A DNA stretch of 38,910 bases from Nemertoderma westbladi (GCA_032718475.1 JAUCBJ010003625.1:1-38910), one strand, 5' to 3'. Counted from the stretch's first letter, positions 20,475 through 33,700 are shown. The notes: generated by a model not told the origin, from the sequence alone. Numbers and translations: made by a program.

Positions 20475-21250
20475 GTGTGTTATTCCCCATTACCTTCACT
20501 CACCAACGAGTAATTTTTTGCTAAGGCTTCAAACATTTCTAAAAGGGTTTTGTTTGGGGGGAGATGATTAAAAATGGGGCGGGGTATTTTGGGGGGAAAT
20601 AACTATGCATATATATTCTTATCACTATTTTGTTCCTATACTACGAATATGACTTATGGTAGACATTATTTCAGTAATCTTATTTTATGTCAATTATTTC
20701 AGTCATGTTTAATGCTTTCTTATGTGGCCTTTCTACAGTAGAGCAATAAATTTATTAAATTACGTATTTATATAGTAGGTAACAGCGTAAATGTTATAGC
20801 TCTATTTCTCAGATTTATTTCCCAGCTACAGATAAGGGGACTTTCGACATAATAAAAAGCATTGGGCGCATTTTTACTTGCATCCTTAAATGATAGCTAA
20901 ATGAGTACTGGCTTTTCCACTGGGGAGTATAGTTCGAGAGGGACCGCACTGGAATTAAGTCGTCCTACTTTGCACGGAATCCCTGGCCTAACGGCCGAAT
21001 AAAAATTTTACTTTTTTTTTTACTTTTATACCGCTCCAGGGTAAAATCGACGCAGATAACAGCTGATCACTATTAAAAATACAACTGTAACCTTTTCTAT
21101 TGCCTTTCATTTATTGTAATGTATTGTTTTATAATTTATTGTTATTTGTTTAATTTAACATTAAGACGAAATATGAATTCGCCGAGAAGGGTCAAATTTC
21201 AGATTCCAGAAATATCTACATATCCTTTGATGGCATAGGGGCTTATATTA
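20475..21250. other. Intergenic AT-rich DNA upstream of PLD
   Basis: No gene is recognised. The stretch about 21030-21070 (CTCCAGGGTAAAATCGACGC and AGATAACAGCTGATCA) has an inverted, diverged counterpart at about 26485-26530, and GGACTTTCGAC (about 20842) has one at about 26545. This suggests two copies of an old repeat in opposite orientation. Confidence 0.5.
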
Positions 21251-21390
21251 CTTACTTGTGGGGCGAGCGTCGAAAGTAAGCGAGCTTAGCATACAGGTAC
21301 CACTAACTCAATCGGTGTGTCTGTTGTTCTGTCGAGCTGTTGTTCTGGCGATCTGTTGTGTCCAATTTTAAACGTTAATAACTCAGCCAA

Positions 21391-22158
21391 ATCTCGATAA
21401 AATATATCCAAACTTGGTACACATATAGTCTGGCAAAAGTTTAGAAATTTTCCAAGTTGAATTTGCGTGGAGTCTTCGTGCAGCATCTGTGTAACTGTCT
21501 TACAGTTATAATAAATTTATCTCCCCAAAAATTATTAGGCTTGGCATCAGCTGGTTGCTAGGAGACTATGGGATTACAGTACGGTACCAGTACTGTTAAC
21601 TGTTACAGTGGTACAGAGTTACCAGTACCGTCTTCATGTCGTTGGTAGTTGGCAAGGCCATCTAAACAACAGGCCATGACAAGGACCTAGCCTTTAAAAT
21701 TATTGTAGGCTATCTGCTGATTATGGTACCTAAACCTGAAAACTGTACCTAAGCTCAGAAGCTATATATATACTGTTATTGGGCTTTGGAATAACCCATT
21801 CAGCCTTTTATTTTAACATTGAATCCCCTTATTTATTATAAAACCATCGGAAATATCCGCAAATGCCGCTCCCTTACTGTTTGAAACGCTTCCGACAGTC
21901 CGATGTATCTGGACCCGAGCAGCCAAGTGGTATCAAGATGCGATTAACTGAGGAATAAATACTACGGAATTGCTTGCTTGTCAGTAAGATTATATTTACT
22001 ACACTGGGAATACGGCGGTCGGTCGGATCGTAATGCGGGCCACTGCACTGCCAAGTTCCTCATGCCTCACTCAGGCCACCCACCTTGGAGTGCGGTGGGA
22101 AGAGTCCGACTTACGTCGACGACTGGACGAATCAACGAGGATTGCGATTTGGGTTTAG
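21391..22158. repeat. Dispersed repeat, copy B
   Basis: Second copy of the segment at 6905-7640, same orientation, high identity. The flanking 21251-21390 (starting TGTGGGGCGAGCG) may be a further part of the repeat that copy A lacks, since copy A abuts a LINE there. No recognisable protein is encoded. Confidence 0.85.
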
Positions 22159-22322
22159 CGGCGGCCCGGACAGCCGGATCCTGGGATCACCCGGGGGAAA
22201 TTGCTGAAAGTCGGGCAGACGTGTATCGCACCGGATTACATCCCCTGCCACGCGAAAGTGTGAGGCGAATTCGTTGTCGAATTGGGTCGGAAGCTGCGGG
22301 AATTCTACTGTTCTGCGGGAAT

Positions 22323-25300
22323 AGCAATATCTTGGGCAGTACCACAAGGAGCAATATCTTGGGCAGTACCACAAGGCACAAGGTGCAATATCTTGGGCAG
22401 TATTAGAAGGTGCAACATCTTGGGCAGTATTAGAAGGAGTAATACCTTGGGCGGTACCACAAGGAGCAATATCTTGGGCAGTACCACAAGGAGCATATCT
22501 TGGGCAGTATTAGGAGAAATACCTTGGCGGTAACACAAGGAGCAATATCTTGGGCAGTATCAGAAGGAGCAATATCTTGGGCAGTATCAGAAGGAGCAAT
22601 ATCTTGGGCAGTATTAGAAGGAGTAATACCTTGGGCGGTACCACAAGGAGCAATATCTTGGGCAATATCAGAAGGTGCAATATCTTGGGCAGTATTAGAA
22701 GGAGTAATACCTTGGGCGGTACCACAAGGAGCAATATCTTGGGCAGTACCACAAGGAGCAATATCTTGGGCAGTATCAGAAGGAGCAATATCTTGGGCAG
22801 TATCAGAAGGAGCAATATCTTGGGCAGTATTAGAAGGAGTAATACCTTGGGCGGTACCACAAGGAGCAATATCTTGGGCAATATCAGAAGGTGCAATATC
22901 TTGGGCAGTATTAGAAGGAGTAATACCTTGGGCGGTACCACAAGGAGCAATATCTTGGGCAATATCAGAAGGTGCAATATCTTGGGCAGTATTAGAAGGA
23001 GTAATACCTTGGCGGTACCACAAGGAACAATATCTTGGGCAGTATGAGAAGGTGCAATATCTTGGGCAGTATTAGAAGGAGTACTACCTTGGGCGGTACC
23101 ACAAGGAGCAATATCTTGGGCAGTACCACAAGAAGCAATATCTTGGGCAGTATTAGAAGGAGTAATATCTTGGCGGTACCACAAGGAGCTATATCTTGGG
23201 CAGTATCAGAAGGTGCAATATATTGGGCAGTATTAGGAGTAATACCTTGGGGGTACCACAAGGAGCAATATCTTGGGCAATATCAGAAGGAGCAATATCT
23301 TGGGCAGTACCACAAGGAGCAATATCTTGGGCAGTATCAGAAGGAGCAATATCTTGGGCAGTATTAGAAGGAGTAATACCTTGGCGGTACCACAAGGAGC
23401 AATATCTTGGGCAGTATCACAAGGAGCAATATCTTGGGCAGTATCACAAGGAGCAATATCTTGGGCAATATCAGAAGGAGCAATATCTTGGGCAGTATCA
23501 GAAGGAGCAATATCTTGGGCAGTATCAGAAGGAGCAATATCTTGGGCAGTATCACAAGGAGCAATATCTTGGGCAATATCAGAAGGAGCAATATCTTGGG
23601 CAGTATCAGAAGGAGCAATATCTTGGGCAGTATCAGAAGGAGCAATATCTTGGGCAGTATCACAAGGAACAATATCTTGGGCAGTACCAGAAGGAGCAAT
23701 TACTTGGGCAGTATCACAAGAAGCAATATCTTGGGCAGTATCAGAAGGAGCAATATCTTGGGCAGTATCACAAGAAGCAATATCTTGGGCAGTATCAATC
23801 TTGGTCAGTATCAGAAGGTGCAATATCTTGGGCAGTACCACAAGGAGCAATATCTTGGGCAGTATCACAAGGAGCAATATCTTGGGCAATATCAGAAGGA
23901 GCAATATCTTGGGCAGTATCAGAAGGAGCAATATCTTGGGCAGTATCAGAAGGAGCAATATCTTGGGCAGTATCACAAGGAACAATATCTTGGGCAGTAT
24001 CAGAAGGAGCAATATCTTGGGCAGTATCACAAGGAACAATATCTTGGGCAGTACCAGAAGGAGCAATTTCTTGGGCAGTATCACAAGGAGCAATATCTTG
24101 GGCAGTATCAGAAGGAGCAATATCTTGGGCAGTATCACAAGAAGCAATATCTTGGGCAGTATCAGAAGGAGCAATATCTTGGTCAGTATCAGAAGGAGCA
24201 ATATCTTGGGCAATATCAGAAGGAGCAATATCTTGGGCAGTATCAGAAGGAGCAATATCTTGGGCAGTATCAGAAGGAGCAATATCTTGGGCAGTATCAC
24301 AAGGAACAATATCTTGGGCAGTACCAGAAGGAGCAATTTCTTGGGCAGTATCAGAAGGAGCAATATCTTGGGCAGTATCACAAGAAGCAATTTCTTGGGC
24401 AGTATCACAAGGAGCAATATCTTGGGCAGTATCAGAAGAAGCAATATCTTGGTCAGTATCAGAAGGTGCAATATCTTGGGCAGTACCACAAGGAGCAATA
24501 TCTTGGGCAGTACCAGAAGGAGCAATTTCTTGGGCAGTATCAGAAGGAGCAATATCTTGGGCAGTATCACAAGAAGCAATATCTTGGACAGTATCAGAAG
24601 GAGCAATATCTTGGGCAGTATCACAAGGAACAATATCTTGGGCAGTACCAGAAGGAGCAATTTATTGGGCAGTATCACAAGGAGCAATATCTTGGGCAGT
24701 GTCAGAAGGAGCAATATCTTGGGCAGTATCACAAGAAGCAATATCTTGGGCAGTATCAGAAGAAGCAATATCTTGGTCAGTATCAGAAGGTGCAATATCT
24801 TGGGCAGTACCACAAGGAGCAATATCTTGGGCAGTACCAGAAGGAGCAATTTCTTGGGCAGTATCAGAAGGAGCAATATCTTGGGCAGTATCACAAGAAG
24901 CAATATCTTGGGCAGTATCAGAAGGAGCAATATCTTGGGCAGTATCACAAGGAACAATATCTTGGGCAGTACCAGAAGGAGCAATTTCTTGGGCAGTATC
25001 ACAAGGAGCAATATCTTGGGCAGTATCAGAAGGAGCAATATCTTGGGCAGTATCACAAGAAGCAATATCTTGGGCAGTATCAGAAGGAGCAATATCTTGG
25101 TCAGTATCAGAAGGTGCAATATCTTGGGCAGTACCACAAGGAGCAATATCTTGGGCAGTACCAGAAGGAGCAATTTCTTGGGCAGTATCACAAGGAGCAA
25201 TATCTTTGGCAGTATCAGAAGGAGCAATATCTTTGGCAGTATCACAAGAAGCAATATCTTGGACAGTATCAGAAGGAGCAATATCTTGGGCAGTATCAGG

Positions 25301-25531
25301 AGCAATATCTTGGGCATTATCAGAAGGAGCAACACCTTGGGCGGTACCACAAGGAGTAATATCTTGGGCATTATCAGAAGGAGCAACACCTTGGGCGGTA
25401 CCACAAGGAGTAATATCTTGGGCAGTATCAGAAGGAGCAATATCTTGGGCAGTATCAGAAGGAGCAATATCTTGGGCAGTACCACAAGGAGCAATATCTT
25501 GGGCAGTACCAGAAGGAGCAATTTCTTGGGC
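22323..25531. repeat. Minisatellite 2, 27-bp unit, about 119 copies, with 324-bp higher-order repeat
   Basis: The unit is AGCAATATCTTGGGCAGTAT followed by CAGAAGG, 27 bp. Variants differ at a few positions (TATCAGAAGG, TATCACAAGG, TACCACAAGG, TATTAGAAGG; ATATCTT or ATTTCTT). From about 23400 onward there are almost no length changes. A marker variant, TTGGTCAG, recurs at 24449, 24773 and 25097, spaced exactly 324 bp, i.e. 12 units. Long ORFs of 650-805 codons appear in all three plus frames and also on the minus strand (repeats such as AISWAVSEG or ILLLLILPK). Because so many frames are open together, this follows from a stop-free 27-bp unit and does not indicate a gene. Confidence 0.96.
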
Positions 25532-25690
25532 ACATCATATCAGTCCATAACTTGGAAAAGCCCTGATTGTATTTTAATTTTCCATAATGGTGATTTTTAT
25601 ACGATACGACATCTAAAACTTTATTACAATTATTCTGCTCCTATCAATTTCCAAAAAGAGTACAATTTTATGGGCTACCAAAGCTACTAG

Positions 25691-25756
25691 ATTGATATGA
25701 TTGGCTATAGATTGGATGGATTGTATAGATTAGATGGATTGATATGATTGGCTATT
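25691..25756. repeat. Short imperfect repeat of ATTGATATGATTGGCTAT
   Basis: ATTGATATGATTGGCTAT occurs twice, about 46 bp apart, separated by related GATTGGATGGATTGTATAGA-type sequence. Confidence 0.75.
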
Positions 25757-26696
25757 GTTACGGCTACCTACTGATTCTGCTACGCTATTGCGGAATCTTT
25801 TGTCCTGGGTCGCCACACCCAATTTATTATTTTTGTTTTAAACAGCTCATCTTCAAAACAATTACTAATAAAGCGATAACTAATATAACTAAATATATTT
25901 ATTAGACAAGAAAACAACACTGCATTTATTAATAAGCGAATGGAGAACAAATACTTGAAATACGAGGTTATAAAGTAGTAATTCAATCCTTGTCAGAAAT
26001 CGTTAGTTTTCAACAAATTCGGCATAAACGATAAGCATGGATCAATCTACACATTGAATTTAATAAATAAAGTAATAAAATCTATTTATTATAATATTAA
26101 CTACGCACGGTTTGTCAGACAACAGTAAAATTAAAATCAGACCAGTATAAAAATAGCCAACCAGTAAGTAGACTTCTACAATATTTGCAGATTGATTTCA
26201 AATTAAGAGAACTTTAATTATAAAAAATAAAGGCAGTAGAATTTACGTCCGTTTTTTTGACATTTTTTTTCAATTTTATAATCTCTTATCCATATCATTT
26301 TTTTTAAAACAACATTTTCTGTCTGTTTAATTACTTTTTTTTGTTGGAGAAATACTATCTTGCCGAATAAAATATGTTAAAAAACAATTAAGTGATTAAG
26401 AGGTTACAGTGCACGTTAGTCTAACCAAAACAATAAACTAAACTCAATAGAACAGGTTCCAGTCTTACAGTTCTATTATTGGGAGTAATCAGCTGTTATT
26501 TGCGTCTATTTACACCTGGAGAGTCATTAATTTTGATTTGCGTCGAAAGTCCGCCCCCTCTCCCATCTGAACCGAAACCAACCCGCCAACCTGAGTAACA
26601 ATTTAAAAGTAGCTAAATTACTAGCTTGTTAGATCACGGGGCGAGCGCATCAAATAAGGTTTACATAAATATACAAGGGTCATACACGCTGATTAG
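25757..26696. other. Intergenic AT-rich DNA
   Basis: No gene is recognised. It contains the inverted counterpart (about 26485-26555) of the old repeat near 20840-21070 and a GGGGCGAGCG fragment near 26638. Confidence 0.5.
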
Positions 26697-27467
26697 TAGG
26701 GATGTGGCGACTGTCCGCATCCGCATCCGCGGATTTAAGCATGGTTTTTCGCATCCGCATCCGCACCCATGGCATGCGGATGTGACATGTGGATGTTAAT
26801 GCACTATTCAAGCATCCTGTCGGAAGGCCCAGCAACCACTCAATTAAATTTTCAATAATAAATACTGGTAATTAATAGTAATTATAGTAGAATAGTAATA
26901 GTAATGGTAATTAAAAAATACAATAATAATACTTGTTTATTGTTTGACCGACATACATACAGACAGACAAGCAGACTGACTAACAGACATACAAAGAAAC
27001 AGAAGGTCAAGATGCTGTCAAAAGTAAAAACTGACATCGGAAATGAGTTCGCCGACCTGGAAAACCCCCATAGGCATATTTTGGTGAGGATAAATGATTT
27101 TGTTTATTTTTTGACCGACAAACAGACAGACAGACATTTAGACAGTTTCTGTAAGAGGAGCAACCTTATAAGTTCGATTTGGTGTGTACCAATATGTGTA
27201 CACGTACATTGTTGTACACTATACACTAACACTCGACGGGAACAATATAAAAAATGTTTGTTGTTTTATTGTTTAGTTATATTATGTCCCATTCTGTTCT
27301 ATAACCTTAGACGCTTGTTAGTTTATTAATATAAGATTATAATATAATATTAAAATGCTGGTATAACCTTGATGTAAAAGGGAGGCCAGGCAAAAATATA
27401 TATGTTTTAATAGACATCCGCATCTGCATCCGCGGATGTTAAAAATATGAAATTCGCAACATCCCTA
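26697..27467. mobile_element. hAT-type MITE with perfect 8-bp target duplication CTGATTAG
   Basis: The ends are TAGGGATGTGGCGA at the left and, on the opposite strand, TAGGGATGTTGCGA at the right. Both are flanked by CTGATTAG (26689-26696 and 27468-27475). TAGGGATG ends with an 8-bp duplication are characteristic of hAT transposons. GCATCC and GGATGC repeats crowd both ends. The interior has two related TTTGACCGACA tracts leading into ACAGACAG repeats. A 141-codon ORF at 26904-27329 has no transposase features, so the element is non-autonomous. Confidence 0.93.
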
Positions 27468-27699
27468 CTGATTAGTGCTTTTCTCACTCACATTTGTCAA
27501 CTTATCGGTGTTCCGAATGCTTAATTATTACCTTTAATATTAAAATGTTTAGCAATATTAAGGAAATTAATATCCTTTGTATGCAATTAATTCCAGTTTG
27601 TTACAGAATCAACCGTTTCTTACTTGTTTCAACTGTCAATTACAAAAAGGATAAATAATCTGACACTGGATGGATACCATCAATGGGGAATGCTCAAGA

Positions 27700-27910
27700 C
27701 GTGTTCAAGAAGTCGGTTGGTTGAAAGTCGGGCATTCAATCTATTGGTTGTAGGTTCGAGCCCTACCAACGCCCATTCACTCACTAAGCCTTTCACCAGG
27801 ACTACCGCCCACTCCTTCCTTCGGGTAGGAGCTATCGAGAGATGAGCATTAGGGTCACCTCCGGCCACGGCCGATTGTTTGCTTTTAGTTTCTATAGGCC
27901 GCAACGCTGT
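27700..27910 (+). repeat. tRNA-like SINE remnant
   Basis: At 27750-27766 GTAGG-TTCGAGC-CCTAC forms a perfect T arm, and GGTTCGAGCCC (27753-27763) fits the RNA polymerase III B box. Upstream, AAGAAGTCGGTTGG is a weak A box. The sequence before the T arm does not fold into a full tRNA, and unrelated sequence follows, as in a tRNA-derived SINE. The boundaries are approximate. Confidence 0.55.
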
Positions 27911-27915
27911 AAAAA

Positions 27916-30737
27916 TGAACTTTGTTGAATTATGAGGTTGTTACGTTTCACCTGACCGTTTTAATACATTAAATATAATAAAAATTATCACCAGAAGGCT
28001 GATAAGTTGACAAAATGTAACAAAAATAATAAAAACAAACGGATAAAAAAAATAAAAAAATGTTCAAAAAGTGAAAAAAAGGACGTGACGTAATTTTTAA
28101 AAAGATCAAAAAGTTCTGGAACAACAATTATAGTCCCAACATTAAATAAGGAAAATCAGAAGTAACACCGTCTAACAAAATGTTCATCAATTCAATGAAA
28201 ATCATAGGTAAATCTAGACGAATATACCATAACTTTAGTAGATTAACACGGTTAGTGGAATATATTTTATATGATAAGTTATTATCTAAAAAGGTATGTG
28301 TTCACATAATGTGTGTGTGTAGTTGTATGTGGGTGTATGTATGTCTGGATAGAACGTGGCTAGCGACAAATTGTAATTTGTCGCTTAACAATTGTAATTT
28401 GTTAAAAAATATATTACATACATTCTGATTCTAGAAAGCAAATAAAAACGAATAAAACTATAAGCGCCTCTACCTACATGTCCTTACACCCTCATTGAGA
28501 TACACATATACGTCATGTGAACATACCTTAAGTTAATGAAAGTTATGAATATCTCAATTTTTTAAAGTCAATCGGCAAATACTGTGGATTAGCATACAAG
28601 TCTGTATTTACATCATAATTAACGCAATGAATAAAACAGAATTGAGGGTTGAGGAAGTAAAGGCAGTAGACCCACCCCCGTCCCATTTATATAAAAGCGG
28701 GTGTAATTGTGAGGTAAATATAGGCTCTAGGATAGCTTAGTTATTAACTTATGAAAAGAAGCCACTGTTACTGATCAGATAAAACACATACTGCTAACAA
28801 TACATAAACAAACACATATATAAAATTTAGTAATTAGAATTACTTAAGTACAGAAATTAATTCGTAAGTTAATTTTCAATTAATTATCTAATTACCAGAC
28901 ATCGTGATCAACTAAGATGTTGGGGTACATTGAATTAACTCTAAAGTTTAGAAACTAAAATACAAGAAAGTGGTACCTTTCACTTCTATAAGATTCAAAT
29001 TTTCTTGAAATTACCAGATTTTATCAACTAAATATTAAAAAAGTTGTCTAAAAAAACAAACAATTAATTAAACAAAGATACTAAATAAAATAATGTTAAG
29101 TTAATCAAATAAAAGTTTGAAACACTGTTTGTTAAGCAATTTATAGTAATAAAATCAATTAAATCATCCAATTATAAGCAAAACAAAAAATTGAAATTAA
29201 TTAAATGTTAGTCTAAAATACAATCAAATGTTTAGATAGGGTGATGTTGGTGGGTGAAAGTATTACCTACTGTAACTGCATAGATATAGATATATAGATA
29301 ACATTCCCCAAGGTTTGATATAACCTAATTATTCCCAAAAATTACTTTTATCACCAGATTATAAGTAAAATTTATTGAACAATAAATTTATCATAATGGA
29401 AAAGCGTTTTTATGTTTAACACTTTATATCACGCCGGGAAGTGCGATAAACATCACACTTTATCCCGCCGGGATATAAAGTGTAATCGAAGCTGTCAAGT
29501 TCGCTACTAATAAATAAAGATAATTTTTAGGAATAATAATGTTTTTCAACCGAATCGAAAACCCTTACCCGAATAGCTTATCGAATACCCAAAGGAGTTG
29601 ATCAATATATCAATTAGTTAGGGTGTTTGGTCCAGGATTTTGAATAGCACCGTAAAATAAATAAATATATCAAATTATAACCGCGCCTGGTGCATCACCA
29701 CAGTGACCACCGCAAATGCATGCCATATGAGATACTATGTCATGAGTTTCTTTGGTTAAAATAACTAAACTGTATAGCTGGGTGCTTGTGAGATGAATTA
29801 ATTGGTGCGTCATACAATATGAAAATAGTTTATCGGCAAAAGTATTATTTACTTAGAATGTTAAAGAATAAAACTAAAATAACCTTAAATGTATAAAATA
29901 CAAGAAAACTACAACCACTAAATGCAAAAATAAGACTTTTAGCAGACTATTTCTAAATTCCATTTAAAAATTATAAAGGTAAAGTTGGAAAATTTAAGGT
30001 AAAACACATTACAGGAGACTGTAAGAACAACAGCAAGATCAAAACTGAAAAGAAAGAATATTACAATTTATAGTCAGTAAACAAATTGAATGGAATTATC
30101 ACTAACATTATCACATAGGAGGTCAATGACACCAAATACACAAACTTGCGATAGTTAGATAGGCGATTAAAAATAAAACGGCAATGAAAACTGGTCGCCC
30201 AGAATATTCAAGGGATTTCCGCATTTGAAATAAAATAATAATAATAAAAACTTTCATAACGCGCAGAATTTCTTATGTAGGAAGGAATACTAACTGCGGT
30301 AATTTATCAAATAAAAAACCCTCACATATTATTAGTATATTAGATACACAAGTCAATATAGCAGCAAATAATGTCAATGAAACTAAATTAATTAATTAGT
30401 GGCGTATAAATAATGAGAATCAAATAAAGTAAAAAGCGAATTTACTGCCGGGATGAAAGTTTGCCCAACTCCTTAGTACGTAAATGTTCACAATATTTTA
30501 ACTTCCGCATTAGATGAAATAATTAATGACATGTCGTTACAACTTACGATTAATTAATTACTTATTTATAACTAAATAATAAGTAATTAATTAAGTACTC
30601 TTTAGCTAGTAATAGGGTGACTTTAGAGCAAGTTTGGGTGATTTAGGTCGCACCGCACTAAACAAGCACATATTGAACCTGATTGGATCGAGATATTATA
30701 TTAAAAGCAGCACAAACTTGTAAGGAAGATCTATGGG
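27916..30737. other. AT-rich intergenic DNA downstream of DENND2
   Basis: No gene is recognised over 2.8 kb. Small palindromes occur: GCGACAAATT-GT-AATTTGTCGC at about 28362-28383, and ACACTTTATAT (29419-29429) paired with ATATAAAGTGT (29473-29483) around CCGCCGGG copies. The 3' UTR of DENND2 should extend into the right-hand end; no polyadenylation signal was clear enough to place. Confidence 0.5.
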
Positions 30738-33700
30738 CTAATCCTTCCGGGGCTTTCGCGAGTACTTCCTCCGGCGCAGTCTATCTCTAACTGACATGGA
30801 AGATAACTCCTTAACGTATTCGTTAAGGCGGATGTGGAAGAGACCGCCTCGCTGCTCCTCCAGTGAGAGTCTGGCCTCGCGGTGTATAAACGCCCCCATC
30901 ATCTGCGTCTGGTTGAACGGCTTCAGGAAACGCCGCAGCGATTTCGAAGACTTTTTCCTGCGAAAGGCGTCGGCGTCGAAGCGAACCAACCGATCGGTGG
31001 CGCCGCTAGTTAAGTGGTCGTGGAAACCGACTAAAAGTTCCACGAAAAACCGGAGGAACGATTCGACCACGACGGTTCGTTGGGGGCAGTCCCCGCGTTC
31101 CACCGAGTAAATGGAGTTCTCCAAGGCTTCGACCAGCCGGGACGGGAGAAGGGAAGATTCGTCGCCTATAGTCCGGACGAAGGTGCCGCAATCGAGGTCC
31201 ACGAGAAGGACCTCCTCGAGGGGCAGTGTCTCCAACTCGGGGACCCCGATGCTGAGAACCCCGACAACGTACGGCGTCGGGGAGCAGCACATGTCGATGA
31301 GATCCACCGGGAGTACCGGTATGTAGGTGTGCTGCCACTGGAAGGGGTAGAGCAGCGCGGACAGCGCGTGGACGCACTCCGAGAGTTTACTGATCTTACG
31401 AGCCGACAAGATAACCCGTCGTTCTAGAAGCAACGATGCAAACACTTGAATCACCTTGGTGACGGAGAGACTCGAGAACAAGCAATCAAAGTTAACGTGT
31501 TCTAATCGCGAGTCTAGGGGGCGCTGAAGGACTAAGACGCTGCGCTTAAAGTCGACTTTCTGCCAGTCCGGGAGATCCACTTCTATTTTTTCTCCGGCGC
31601 GCGGAAACGGGTGATTAATGACGCTCTTAAGGAAGGCGAAGACCGCGCTGGTAGAGATACTACGGTGTTCCTCGACTTCGTTAAGGATCGCCTCGTAAAG
31701 GCCGAAGCAGCCGAGCGGAGAGATGATGCAGTAGGTCTCGGGAAGCCGGGGGTTGCCGACCCCGGGTGGGCCGCCCCCGACACGCCTCTGGGAGCTGCGG
31801 TTCCCAGCCGCCGCCGGGGGGAGGAACCGCCGGCAGTAGCCGAACAACCGCGACCCGTCCTCCGAGGTCAGCACGAAGGAAAAGGTCTCGCTGCGGTACG
31901 CCTCTACCGGGGCCCAGAGCCGCGCGTCCGGGAAGCAGAAGGAAGGGATGGCGTCGAGTTTGTCGCAGGGATCGGAACCCGAAGGATCCGGGGGGAACCG
32001 GTAGATAATCGCGGGTTGGTAACCCGCCGCCCCGTCCGGGGACTTATTGAGTCCGACGACGAAAACGTAGTCGAACAGCTGTTGGTATTTGTCTTCGGCG
32101 TTTCTCCGGTCCAACGAGACGCATTTCATCGCGTCGACGACCGAGTCGCGATCCTCCAACGAGGTCAGGGAGGCGACGTCGCTTCCCGAGGGCCCCGCTG
32201 GATGGCGTCGTAACCCCGAGAACGCGGCAGCGATCCGCTGTCGCAACCCGATTCCTCGCTCCCCCGACGCCGAGGACAACTCGCTGCGATCCGTTAGCTG
32301 CGATACGTTGGACTCGGCGCGGGACTTTCCCTCGGATCTCGTGTCCGACGAGGGTTCCTCGCTGTGCTCCGCCGCGTTCCGACGCGATCGCATCGATTTG
32401 GAACGCCGCAGAACGTTCCCCAACGTGCGCGTCTTCATGTTGAAGGTCCGACGGAACTCGGAACGCCCATGACGCAGCGTTCCGTCCGACTGCGGCTGCG
32501 ACGGCGGGGAACGCAAGTAATCCCCGATCGTGTTGTTCCGAGCCAGGGGTTCTGAACGTGTGAGATCAGAATCCCCGGACAGATCCGTATAGAACGTTGC
32601 CGGACGATTCATTTGCAAATTATTCGTCTCAGCAGCTGAAACGGAAGTACCGCTAATATTATTATTAACTTTACTAGGCCTACCTGCTACTGTACTACGG
32701 TTCCTATTTGCACTGCCATTCACCTCCTTATCAGTTGGACTTCGCCCTCGAATAGTTTGTTTATTATCTCGGCTACCCGTGTGGTTCACTCGTTCAACTA
32801 ATCTCAGAGTATCTCGCATTAATACCGCGTCCGCTGGGCGCCCCCTTGCCCCCTGCTGCCCCCCTGTTCGCTCCTTCAGCTGCTCCAGATCGTACGCGAA
32901 TGTGCGCGCGGGTTTGGGCGGCGGGGTAGCCTCCGCGCGCACCGGGCGTCCCAACTCTCTAACCGCTCGATTTATTACCTCCAACAGTTCCGCCTCGCTG
33001 CTGTGGTTCACCGACCGTTTATACGGCCGATGTCGGAAACTCAGATCCGACAGACTTTTAGGCTTCCCTTCCGGGCGCGACTCCCTCGCCGGGAGCGCGT
33101 CGCAACTTCTCCTTGAGACCTTCTCCGATGAGATCGCCTCGGTAGAGTCGCAGCTGAGGTACGTGGTCTCGCTGCTGGACTCCACGTTGCCGCTGTCCAC
33201 TTCCGAAGGTTTCTCTCGCGGCGAGAACCGATTCGGGAGCAACTCGGCCGAGTTGCGCTTCCCGCGGTTGTCGTTCGGAGGCGGATTGGCGACGGAGTAT
33301 CGGCTGCGGACGATTCGCGGCTCGGCAGCGGAGGCGTCGAGGCCGCGGTAGACCGCGTCCACGATGGACGAGCGTACAGAGCGACGAGCCTCCTTGTCGA
33401 ATTGGTAGGTGGAAACGTCGAAGTTCTCCGCGAACATTCGGACGTAGGGGCGGGGGGATTGGCGTCCGAGGGGGGAGATGGAACGGCGGTGGTTGGAGGA
33501 GCGGAAGTCGGTGTCCTCCGGGAGGGAGTGCCGGGCTGGCTGACGGAGAGGAACTCGGAGCGACGCGGGTTGACGGACCGGGGCCGTCGAATTTACTGCG
33601 TCCCGTACCGCCGCCGCCGTCTGGCCTACCGGCACGGGATTACGTACCAATCGCTCCACGGCGCTGCGTTTTGAGTCGGAGGTGTTCGCCCGCCGTCGGG

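Noticed and set aside
6905-22158. The two dispersed repeat copies as the ends of one large mobile element
   Set aside because: They enclose PLD exons 1-5, so they are independent insertions.
22323-25531. CRISPR-like array
   Set aside because: Units are directly contiguous without spacers, and the window is animal nuclear DNA.
22430-25690. Very long repeat-protein ORFs (up to 805 codons)
   Set aside because: All three plus frames and the minus strand are open, as expected of a stop-free 27-bp unit; no start context, signal or unique domain supports translation.
26904-27329. 141-codon ORF inside the hAT-type MITE
   Set aside because: It is biased by ACAGACAG repeats and shows no transposase motif; the flanking element is only 771 bp.
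27690-27780. Functional tRNA gene
   Set aside because: The T arm and B box are perfect, but the acceptor and anticodon stems do not form and the A box is poor; a SINE remnant fits better.
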